From Lasiosphaeria ovina (taxonomy: Eukaryota > Ascomycota > Sordariomycetes > Sordariales > Lasiosphaeriaceae): a stretch of DNA of 64,000 nt. Below are positions 32,581-42,081 of this stretch, in pieces. Made by a program: the position numbers and the translations under genes. Within the stretch, counting starts at the first letter, position 1, and every line of letters starts with the position of its first letter. Below the pieces are notes generated by a model. That model was not told where the DNA came from. It ran no database searches and saw only the letters and a program-made list of their open reading frames with translations. The DNA is taken from positions 1,426,001-1,490,000 of the forward strand of contig JAULSN010000002.1 in NCBI GenBank assembly GCA_033439765.1. Reading direction: 5' to 3'.

Positions 32581-32806
32581 GATACGCAACGTCGAATTGT
32601 TCGGGCACACAGTGCAATACATACATGGACGAGGCACATGTTCAAAACAACTCGACGATCAATGCAAACCCTTATTTCCCTGGCTATACTAAGAGAGTCT
32701 TCTTTCGCGGCACTTTCTGTACGTAGAGAGTGTGGTAAGCCAGCCTTATTGGAGACCGGCGACTGCGGGACCAGAACCTCGCGTACCCTTATCTGCACTG
32801 TTGTTA

Positions 32807-33227
32807 TCAGCTCTTCGGATCCGTCTTCGAAGACTTCAAGATCTCGTCGACATCCTTGACCAAAGCTTTGATCCCTTCCAGGCGCCGGTTAGCCTCCGTG
32901 GGGACGAAAGACATCCGGGCAAAGACATTGTCGGGCATGTAGGTGTCGACAGCCGACACCTCGGCGGTGGTTGGCAGGGCGGTTTGGTCGCCGGAAACGT
33001 CTTGACTGTGAATGACGAAAACGTAAGCCAGATGGCCATTGAACAGGTCTTTGGGTGTACAGATTTGTGGGTGTGGGCTTTGACAGAAGTAGAGATGACG
33101 AGATGTGATGGTGTGAGGGAGCACATGGGGTAGGAGGAAACGAGATGAAAGAGGACATAAACCAATGCTCAAACACAACGTGAGGAAACGACCTGAAAAG
33201 CGGCACTTACTTGTCGACGGGTGCCAT
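32807..33227 (-). CDS. Possible small two-exon gene, 71 aa
   Basis: Tentative. ATG at 33227 in a good context (AGAAAATGGC) codes MAPVD, followed by a GTAAGT donor (33210). A CATTCACAG acceptor at 33006 restores an open frame in phase to the stop at 32807. This part reads like real protein (TAEVSAVDTYMPDNVFARMSFVPTEANRRLEGIKALVKDVDEIL). The 205-nt intron is long for this window. No family recognised. It may equally be a fragment of a decayed gene in this relic-rich corridor. Confidence 0.3.
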
Positions 33228-35480
33228 TTTCTAGAAGGTAGACAGGAGCGAGGTCTAAGAGACTGAGACGGTGGGTGGGCAGTATGGGGATCTGGAAGTA
33301 TTCCTGCCAATGCGGAAATAGAGTAAAGCAAGCAAAGCAGTAGAGCAGCAAGAAAGCAGCAGAGCAGCAAAGCAGAAATAGGGATAGAAGACAGTCTTGA
33401 CCTGTTGTTACCCGAGGTTGGCGAGAAGGAGAGGGACAAACAAGACCGGGAGATCTCGTTTCTTAAATGCACAACCGGCGAGGCTCCCCGGGAGCTTCAG
33501 GAGACGGCCCCATTTCGTCGGACGGTCGGGACAGACTTCCTCGTCAGAAAAGAGAGGAAACACGAAACCACTGGGTTCCCGCCACAATGAAGCTGCAGTC
33601 ACTATGCGCTGTATTGAGGGACCAAAATTGGGATTTACGATTGTGATCTGTGAGGGTGGTACCAACACTGGGATGAGGGTGAGCAGGGATTAGCAGTAGC
33701 GAGACGTGAACGCGCCAATAAAATTTGAACGGCCATTCAAGAGCGAGGAACAGCACAGCTTGCATCAACCGGGACGTCAGATGCATCAAATTGCACAAGT
33801 TTACTGCACGCCAAGAAAAAAGACGAAAAAAGGTCCACCTTTTGCAGACAGGTATGGCCAATGGAGCAGGGTTCTTAGCAAAAAATCAGGGCTGGGGGAT
33901 AGGCTGCGGTGGCGTCGAGGTGGTTTGACGCCGTTTGTGCCAGGAATTTAATTTTCTGACTAAGAATCCGGGCGCAAAGATTATGCAAGGAGAGAGACCG
34001 GGAAAGAAGAAAGCAGGCAAGACGAGAATAGCAATATGGTGAGTAGCCAGTCAAAGAAAAGCTTGTTAGCCAACCCGGCCGGTAGGTACGTACCTTCCCC
34101 AAGGACGGTGCACTAAAACGTCAAGAGATACTAAGGGAATAGGGCAAATTTGGCTATATATTGTAACGTCAGACCGGCATTGACATGGGGTAAAGATCTG
34201 ATGCCGGGATTCTGTCAGGCTAGGTAGGAATGCTAGAGCTTTAGGTGTCAAGGTCTCGCGGTTATGAGTTGTCTATTAGTGCACTTCTAGATTAAATACG
34301 GAACCGTATGGGTCTTGCAAGTCTAAAAAAAAAAAATTGCAGCCTAAAATTTCTGCCAAAACCCCTGCTCTATTGGCCAAACCGGTCTGCAAAAGGCGTC
34401 GACATTGAATGTCAGAGCATGGCCCGACGAGTTCCGCTTTTCACAACCCCCAATGACAGAAGGTTACAAAATAGGCGATCAAGCCACACGTTTTGACGTG
34501 GTAATAGGTAGTTCGCAAATGTGCCTCAAGAAACTGTCTTAGTATGACAAGGGTGCTGAATCGTGGCCTGGACCTATTAATGCTGCCGGCACTCCATCTG
34601 ATGCCGAGCCATATGATATCCAGCGCCATGAAGTTTCCTCATTGTCCACTAATTAAAACCGCGACCAAATTCCCAAATGAACGCTCAGACTCCTGCGGCC
34701 CAGCAATGCCAAGCATGCATGGCAGGCAGGCGGTATCTGCGAAGAAAGCGCAAGTCCATGAAGAATTCCCAGGACCCCCCACCCGATCACATCCCCACCT
34801 GATCCTACCCCAACCTAATCGGTGGGGGATGTAGGATGGTAACTATTCTATACGGGTTGCGACAGAACGTCCACTACAGTTGTGGCCTCTTGGGTTCGGG
34901 GAACGTTAAGAATCTTACCCACAACACAAATGCTGCCGGAAACGTGGCTCGGGAGTGTCGGAGGCTCGGGCAAACAGAAGGGCCACCCTCCACAGTAGCC
35001 ACGTTTCGAACTCCCATAGTGCCAAACATCTTACCCGGTACTGGTCCAGGCCTTCAGAATTGATAACCCAAGACTTTTATCTTTTGATACTTTGGAAGAT
35101 TGGCTTGTTAACCGGGCAGCTGGCGTGCGAAGCTCAGCCAATTCTGGAACGTGGCGTTCTGAATCTTGCACTGGGAAGGCGCTGAGGAGAGTGGCCCTTT
35201 CTTTTTGCCCGAGACTCCATACATATGCACACCAAACCTTTACCAAAGAATGCGCGGCCAAACAAACAACACGTTGACAATAACGACGAATTATCCCCAA
35301 CCAATGCTCAGCCTCCGGAACAAAGTCTCCCGAACAAAGGCTCCGGCATCGACTGCGGCCTATGATTCCCCCAAACCAACGGCCCAACTCCAGCTTATCC
35401 GATTGCCTCATTGGCTTATCTATGGGAGAGCGGACGGGATCCCGAGCTTTCCAATGGGCAAGGTCGTATGTGTTATGGTG
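33228..35480. other. 2.2-kb stretch with no recognised gene
   Basis: Mixed-composition sequence with only short chance open frames. One near-palindromic pair (CATCCCCACC ... GGTGGGGGATG, about 34790-34832) and an A12 run near 34327 were noted. No transposon or RNA signal could be supported. Confidence 0.45.
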
Positions 35481-35895
35481 TTGAGTGAATTTAGTTTATA
35501 TCCCAAGCGGGACGGTTCAAACTTCTCACAAGTTAAGGGTGCCAACGATGTGTTTTCTCGAGACCACCGCCTCGTGACGACGCGCCGTTTAGACTCGGCC
35601 TTCAAGATATTTGTCCGGAATGACGACAAATTTCTTTACTATGGGACTCACTCGGAGCTGGGTCCCGATGGCTACCGCCGCTGGGTCATCCGAGCCTTTG
35701 ACATCGGGGCTTCTGCCTGGCTCGAGCAGAGGCTCGATCTGCCCGACATGGTCGGGTCTGACATTGGCTCCACCGTTTGCTTCGACATTTTCGACGGGGT
35801 TTTCTATGGCCTGGCAAACCAGACGGGCTTTGAAGTGGAAGAAGTCGACTGGACATCATACTATACTTGCTTCCGCTTGCTGCGGGGTCGTCTAA
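35480..35895 (+). pseudogene. Fragment of a fungal F-box family gene
   Basis: An undamaged-looking coding block in one frame carries the conserved core of a large Sordariomycete F-box family: RLVTTRRLDSAFKIFVRNDD, LYYGTHSELGPDGYRRWVI, LDLPDMVGSDIGSTVCFDIFDG and FYGLANQTGFEVEEVDWTSYYTC. The F-box itself and the rest of the gene are missing on the left, and on the right the frame ends soon after CFRLLRG. I therefore treat it as a truncated copy. The open frame extends back to 35166, but that part does not look like the family. Confidence 0.6.
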
Positions 35896-36169
35896 ATCAG
35901 CGTATATTATCCACTTAGGGGTACGGAGTGCAGCACTGCAAGTCGCAGATGCGACGAGATAAACCCTCCTATATAGATCGAACGATCAGCATGACCATCT
36001 CATGTGCGCAGACTCCCGAAACTCTCTACGGTATAGTGCATTCTGCCTACAGGGATATGTTCTATGTATCCCAACCCCTATTCAGTCAACAAGGAAAGCA
36101 TCCATCTGCGGCTTTACCCGTCACATCTCTCCCCGAACTAAAACTCGCGCCACCGGTCGAGTAGCCGCT

Positions 36170-37075
36170 CTAGCCGCTGGGCCCTCGAGGGCTCTCCGCC
36201 AAACGGCTTGAAGCCGTGCTGGAACAGGTCGGCCAGGGTTCAGTCCTCGATGCGCTCGCCGCCGCTCTTCCTGGCGGCGCCCTCCCACCACGCGCCGGCC
36301 CGGCGCGTCCCGACGACCAACCGTCGTCGTTGCCGTCGTCGTTGCCGTCGTCGCCGTCGGCTACCGCCATGGTGGTGAAGGCCTGGCTGGCCGCAAAGGC
36401 CGCCGCGTCGAGCGGGACGAGCAGCCCCGAGGCGATGGTCCGGAAGCGCGGGCGGCGTATACTCGAATATAGGAGACAGCAATATGTGGTAATTAGGGGC
36501 GGGCCGGAATATGTGGATGACGCTGGTGTCGGTGTCGGTGTCGACTGTGACCTGAGGGTCGCCTGCTGGGGTTGGGGATATGGAGTTGGTGTAGAGGGTG
36601 CCGGGGGTGGTCGAGGGCGTGTTCAGATCAGCGGATGCAGGCTGGGGCGGGGGCTAGGCTGGCTTATCGGCGGCTTGGGAGCTCAGCTTAGCGACACCAA
36701 GTCGTCCAACTTTTTCTCGAGCCGCGAGTTTGGCACAACGGGTGGAGGTGCTGCGGCGGCGGCGTGCGAGCTTTGCGCTTCCGGACAGGAGCAAGCAGCT
36801 CGCACGTCTTTCCCAGGCGGTAGCACCTGGATAGTGATGGACGTGCGTGAGATGGGGGGTCTGGCAATACAATACCAACCAGACCTAAGGGGGGTGTTTT
36901 GGGGGGTCCGAGGGGGCAGCTATGGGCCGGGAGACAGATACTCAGTCCCGTCGGCGCGGTAGAAGCACTTGCATTTGGCACGCGAGCAGCCGGCGCATGC
37001 CCGGCGATAGGGTGCTGGGCTGACCGAGTCAAAAGCCTGCGAGGTGAGCGGTGGCTGCGGTGCATCGGACGCCAT
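36170..37075 (-). pseudogene. Zn(II)2Cys6 transcription factor, broken
   Basis: From ATG at 37075 the frame gives a short leader and then a binuclear zinc cluster start, PYRRACAGCSRAKCKCFYRADG. A probable intron follows (GTATCT donor near 36948 to ATCCAG near 36831), then CYRLGKTCELLAPVRKRKAR. The expected C-x-x-C before YRLGKTC is reduced to one Cys. Downstream the frame must shift to recover the linker and coiled coil (NSRLEKKLDDLVSL). TGA stops and further frame changes then interrupt a Pro/Thr-rich part and LLVPLDAAAFAASQAFTTMA, near where the middle homology region should begin. There is no long regulatory domain. The break pattern argues for a pseudogene, although the zinc-cluster exon is well kept. 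Confidence 0.6.
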
Positions 37076-37922
37076 GGCGAAAGCCGCGGCCGTGGTTAGT
37101 CTACTAATTAATAAGGTAGTGAACCCGCGAATCCCAGATACTTAATTAGACCGAGGCAGTCGAGCCCGGCAATGGCAGCAGCACAGCGGATTTGAAACCC
37201 GGCTGCTAGCGTCTCGTCTCGTTGTTGGGATTTTGCTCTTGAAGCGGTCAACTGAGTGGGGGACGATGCATTGCACTTGGCTTTGGGACAGAGATGCCGC
37301 GGGATCCGCAGAAAAGCGCCTTTGACAACCATCCGCGGGATTCGGATCCCTGCAGGTTGAAACGAACCAACCACGCCAGGCCAGCTCCCAAAGGTACACA
37401 CACACCTTACCTTACCTAGCGTTGCTGCGCCATGCCAGGATTCCGGCCATGACAAAGTCAACAAACAATCGTCGTCGACGAGGCTATCCAGGAGGTAAGC
37501 TTTCGCCTGCAGAATGGAGAACGAGACATTAACAGCATTTTTTTGCTCTCATATTCGAGATCGGGGTTGCCTGAAATATTTCCAAGCAATTTTTAATACG
37601 CGCCAAACCTCCTGAACACGTTTGCAGGAATGGCCACGGACGAACCCCGCGGGGTTGGGACAACATCACGGACGTCTCGATTTTTTTCGCGCTACGGTTT
37701 GCGGACTACCAAATGCCGCTGGGTTGAGCCAAGCCTTGCGCCTTGCTATTCCGCGGCATCAAGACTACTGCAACGAACTAAGACAACAGACTGGCATTGA
37801 GTATATAGAGGTCGGGACTCTATCTCCAAGATGTTGTCGAATTCCCCCTTCCAAACACCAGCAACGAACAAACATCAGTAACCCAAAACCAACAAAGAAC
37901 ACCAACCCACAATACTCTCACC
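37076..37922. other. Intergenic stretch upstream of the SDR gene
   Basis: No gene recognised; probably holds the SDR promoter in its right half. Confidence 0.45.
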
Positions 37923-39152
37923 ATGACTGGACTAATAAGCTCACTGAGACAATCCTTCCCCGGGAAGGCTACCTTCACAGGCGACAATGTAGCCGACTTG
38001 ACTGGAAAGGTAAGCGACGATGCGATGAGCTCGGCCCAAAGACACGGCCTGTGACCGCTAACGCCACTGTCAGGTCATCATCGTCACGGGCGCCAACACG
38101 GGCGTCGGCAAGGAGCTGGCCCAGATCCTCTACTCCAAGAACGCCAAGGTCTACATGCTGGCGCGGTCCGAGGCCAAGACGCTCGGGGCCATGTCCGAGA
38201 TACGGGCGGCGGTGCCCGCGTCGGCCGGCGCGCTCGTCTACCTGCACCTGGACCTCGCCGACATGCCCAGCGTCAAGGCCACGGCGGCCGAGTTCCTGCG
38301 CCGCGAGTCACGGCTCGACATCCTCTTCAACAACGCCGGCGTCGGGTACCCGCCGGCCGGCTCGACCACGGCCCAGGGCTACGAGCTGCAGGTCGGCGTC
38401 AACTGCCTGGGCGCCTTTGCGCTCACGCACCATCTTACCCCGGTGCTGACCGCGACGGCGGCAGCTGCGCCGTTGCTCCCCGGCGCGGTCCGCGTCGTGT
38501 GGGCGTCGTCGTCGGCCGCCGAGGCCATCGCCCCCAAGGCCTTTGCCGCCGTGTATCCCAACACGGTCCCGGAGGAAGAAACACCCGAGACAACAACGAC
38601 GACGGCAACGGCAGCAGCAGCAGCAGCACCCAAAAGCAAAAGAAACCCAACCTACGAGCTGTACTTTGCCAGCAAGCTGGGCAACTACTACCTGGCGACC
38701 GAGTTCGCGGCCCGCCACCGCGCCGCCGGCATCGCCTCGGTCCCGCTCAACCCGGGCAACCTCGACTCGGACCTGTGGCGCACCCTGCCGGCCTTTATGC
38801 GCTGGCTGCTGCGCAAGACGGTGCTGCACCCGCCCGTCTTCGGCGCCTACACCAACCTGTTTGCCGGGCTGTCGCCCGACGTCACGATGGAGAAGTCGGG
38901 GGTTTATGGTGAGTTTGCCTCTTTCTTTCTTTCTTTCTTTCGTTCATTCGTTCATTCCTTCTTTCTTCTCTTATTTTATTTAGCTCTTGAATGCTAATCT
39001 GTCGTGTCTCTGTTCTAGTGGCGCCGTGGGGCAAGTTCTGGAATGTTGCTCGCGACATGGTCGACGGCACCAAGACCGAGGCCGAGGGCGGCACGGGCAT
39101 TGCTCGGAGGTTCTGGGAGTGGACCGAGGAGCAGGTCGCGCCGTACTTGTGA
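37923..39152 (+). CDS. Short-chain dehydrogenase/reductase (retinol-dehydrogenase-like), 351 aa
   Basis: Three exons: 37923-38009, 38074-38908, 39019-39152. Phases close, giving 351 aa. NAD(P)-binding Rossmann fold: VIIVTGANTGVGKELA (TGxxxGxG), DLADMPSV (acidic site after strand 3), LFNNAGVG (NNAG), WASSSAAE (catalytic Ser), YELYFASKLGNYYLA (YxxxK) and VPLNPGNLDSDL (PG motif). The layout is that of fungal proteins close to WW-domain oxidoreductase and retinol dehydrogenases; the substrate is unknown. A low-complexity insertion (EEETPETTTTTATAAAAAAPKSK) precedes the catalytic Tyr. The second intron carries a (CTTT)n-type microsatellite. Convergent with the amidohydrolase gene. Confidence 0.9.
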
Positions 39153-39861
39153 GGTCGGCGGGCCGGGCCGTGTGTGGGTTTGGAGTCAACGGGGAATTTA
39201 TCTGTTTATCATCTAGACTGCTAGGGCGTGCTTTTGCAGCCACGGGCTGTGGACTCTTGGAGTTGCGGCATCAATTAATTAGACTATTTTTCTTTTTACC
39301 TTAGACTAATATTTCATTCTCGTTCCAGGGAGCTGCTGATATATGTGCTCTTTAACCTCTCTAATAAGCAGCTCCGGACCAGGCAGGTTGATTTATACTC
39401 GAGTATCTGATTATCAAGCCCATTGGGCCTTCACAACGATTTTCAAATTTGAATAGCCAGCCCAACACCCTGATTTACACCATGTTTTTCGACTTTTCCT
39501 AGCCGGTCGCAATACGCGCATCTTGGCAAGTTAACACGGCTGCTAACTAGGGCCTGAAAATGAACACAAGTGACGAAAAGCCCGGAAAACGCGTTTTCGG
39601 GCCTCATTCGCATTCGGTTGCTTTGCCCGGGCCAAAAATCTACATATGGGGGGCAGTAATTATCCAGAAGTACCGATTTTGCCGCTAAAAAAGCAGGTTC
39701 TTGGATACAGCTGCCAATGGTGGATTGGTGGGTGCTCGCAGTATTAGGGGGGGTGCCCCGATGAGTTCCCTTTAAGTACGAGTCCTAGATCCATTGAGGC
39801 CAAATATATACTTCAATGGCCCACTCATCGCCGTCTCTTTACCCCAGCCGATTTCCTATTT
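39153..39861. other. AT-rich spacer between convergent genes
   Basis: No gene. It contains a perfect 14-bp palindrome GAAAACGCGTTTTC (39585-39598) flanked by GCCCG and GGGC, which could form a cruciform or hairpin. Confidence 0.5.
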
Positions 39862-41136
39862 CTATCCCACGGTCCCCGAGGGATTCGGGCTAGCAGCCGC
39901 GGCTTCCTTGCCGTTGGCTACGGGAGCATACTCGACGCCGCCGACCCAGACTCGGGCAATGTCCAGCGTGTTGGAGATGTTGGCGAGTGGGTCGCTGTTG
40001 AGGAGGACAAGGTCGGCGCGCATGCCGGGCGCAATAACGCCGCGGTCGTGGAGGCGGTGGTGGCGCGCGGCGACCAAGGTAGCCGCGGCGAGGGCCTCGG
40101 CTGGCTCCATGCCGGTGGCTTCGACGAGGTTCTGCAGCTCGTAGTGCAGCGTCAGGCCGAAGGGGATGGTGACGCCCGGGAGGAGGGTGCCGACGGCGTC
40201 GGTGCCGGCCAGGATGGGAATTCCGGCCGCGCGGATCGCCTTCACGTTGGCCTTGACCTGTGCGTACGAATCGGGGCTGTTCGGGGTCCGCCCCATCTGC
40301 CCGAGGAGGATGGGGTTGCTGAAGGTGTAGCGCGCCATGTTCATGGTCGGGGTGCTGAACTGCCCGGCAGCCCCCGCTTGCGTCAGCACGTCGGCGTCGA
40401 TGGGCGCATCCGTGGCCGTGTGTTGGATTCCGTCGGTCCCCGACAGCACGGCCTGCTTCCACGACAGCGCGTTGGCGGCGTGTGTCATGGCTAGCTTGCC
40501 TCGCTCGTGGGTTGATTTGACGAGGGCTGTCTGCATTTCCTGGCTCGGCCCGTTTTTCTCGGCCGTGATCTTGTAAAAGTCGGACTTGTTGCCGAAGGCG
40601 TACGAGACGGCGGCGTCGGGGTCGGCCGTGGGATACAGCAGCTGGCCCGACGACATGTTGAACATCTTGGCGTGCTGGGTGTCGGGTCCCACCGCCGGTA
40701 AGCCGGCCAACTGGACATCGCAGAGGCCGCCATGACCGCGGAGCTGAGCACAGTAGGCGTAGTCTTGACAAACCATGACCATGGCCGTGGTGACCCCGAA
40801 CGAGGTCATGGTCTCGAGGCCGTCGACGTCGTTGACGTGGACGTGCGAGTCGATGAGGCCGGGAATCAGAATGCGGCCCTGGGCGTCAATGGTCGTCTCG
40901 ACACCTCTCGGGTCAATATCGATGAATTCTCCATCCATAATGACCGTCCTGGGGGGCTCAATGGAGATGCCATTGAACACGCGGACGTTTCTAATGGCAG
41001 TCTTGGTCCGGGCTCCAGGCCGGCTCCTGCGGGTCATGGAAGGCGGCGACGGGTTTCGACTCTGTAGGTGGTGGATGCATGCATCTGCCCTCATTGACCA
41101 GACTGCCCAGAGGGCGAAGCATACCCGGGGTCTCAT
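39862..41136 (-). CDS. Amidohydrolase-superfamily metal hydrolase, about 424 aa
   Basis: Single exon; the frame is open back to 41268. I prefer the Met at 41136 because the next residues (MRPRVCFALWAVWSMRADA) look like a secretion signal; a start at 41037 (MTRRSRPG) would give a cytosolic form. Amidohydrolase features in order: an N-terminal beta domain (AIRNVRVFNGISIEPPRTVIMDG), IPGLIDSHVHV (HxH metal site), KLAMTHAANALSW and GTDGIQHTATD (further His ligands), PILAGTDAVG (the Asp) and the return to the beta domain (GVIAPGMRADLVLLNSDPLANI). The pattern is that of the imidazolonepropionase/prolidase-like branch. The substrate cannot be inferred. Confidence 0.85.
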   Translation of the reverse strand: MRPRVCFALWAVWSMRADACIHHLQSRNPSPPSMTRRSRPGARTKTAIRNVRVFNGISIEPPRTVIMDGEFIDIDPRGVETTIDAQGRILIPGLIDSHVHVNDVDGLETMTSFGVTTAMVMVCQDYAYCAQLRGHGGLCDVQLAGLPAVGPDTQHAKMFNMSSGQLLYPTADPDAAVSYAFGNKSDFYKITAEKNGPSQEMQTALVKSTHERGKLAMTHAANALSWKQAVLSGTDGIQHTATDAPIDADVLTQAGAAGQFSTPTMNMARYTFSNPILLGQMGRTPNSPDSYAQVKANVKAIRAAGIPILAGTDAVGTLLPGVTIPFGLTLHYELQNLVEATGMEPAEALAAATLVAARHHRLHDRGVIAPGMRADLVLLNSDPLANISNTLDIARVWVGGVEYAPVANGKEAAAASPNPSGTVG

Positions 41137-42081
41137 GGCGAAGCAAATGGACGAACCGGGGGACAGTAATAGATGCCGAAAAGAGTCTTGAAGAACAAGG
41201 TGATCTCCGATCTGAGTCTTGTCTCTGATTCGCGATTTCCAAGTGACTGTTCTCCAGACGTATAGCAACCTCGATTGGAAATCAGAGACAGAAAAACGAC
41301 TGCCGATGTATCGAGGTTAGGTAGACGATACTGCTGGCCTCGGTCCACGGGGATAAACTGCGAGGCGGGGCAGCGGGCCGCGGCTGCTCCCTTCCATATC
41401 ATCCGTACTCAGTGCAAACAGAATCCCCAACGACCTCCGGTAGCCCAGCGCTCAAGTTGCCTGGGACCTTGCCCCCTATTGAGAGAAGGCTGTTTGGTCA
41501 CCACTTCATCTCAACTCCCCCTTTGCCCCCCGATTGGGTTTCCTGCTCCAAAAGAAGACATAATCCCCGAGTCGAGATGCCAGGTGGTTTCGTGATATAA
41601 TGGAAATAGGGCATTATGGGCTGGATCCGACTAGATTGGGGTAAGCCCGTTCGCGAGCATCACATCATTATCGAGTCCCCTTTGCCGCTGGCAACTACTA
41701 TTTTGGCTTATTAGACCGGTTCACCACTCACTGGATCCGGCTTGCGCCTCCAAGTGTCTCTATGTCCTATGATAGCGCCCTCCAGCACTCAAGGCGAATT
41801 GTACTCATCCCTTCAGCTCCTTTAGGTAGTGTAGTATGAAACTGCTCCCTGGGCGATCTCAGCACGATGCTCGCGTGAGCGGCATCGGCGAGGGGGTCGA
41901 GTCCATCCGCGGCGCGTCGTGCTAGATCACGCACGAGGTCGGATATTTCCACCCCTGATTAACGCCTGTCCTGCGAATGTGCCAATAATTACTCTGCAAG
42001 AAATAATTACTCTGCAAGATAGACGCCCACGCGATGAAATGTTGTGACGAGCTCCTATTCGCTAAGAGCAAGAACCTCGGC
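41137..42081. other. Spacer containing an NLR-type relic
   Basis: Apart from the short relic listed at 41860-41965, nothing recognisable. Left end is upstream of the amidohydrolase; right end is the 3' flank of the HET gene. Confidence 0.45.
41860..41965 (+). pseudogene. Relic of the 26-kb NLR-like gene family
   Basis: One frame reads VSGIGEGVESIRGASC, stop, ITHEVGYF. This matches SGIGESVERIRGASRKITAEVEYL of the gene at 25984-26997 closely, with a TAG stop after SC. Homology cannot be followed far on either side. Confidence 0.5.

Noticed and set aside
36216..36962. 248-codon plus-strand open frame
   Set aside because: Gly/Val-rich frame antisense to the broken zinc-cluster gene; composition explained by that strand.
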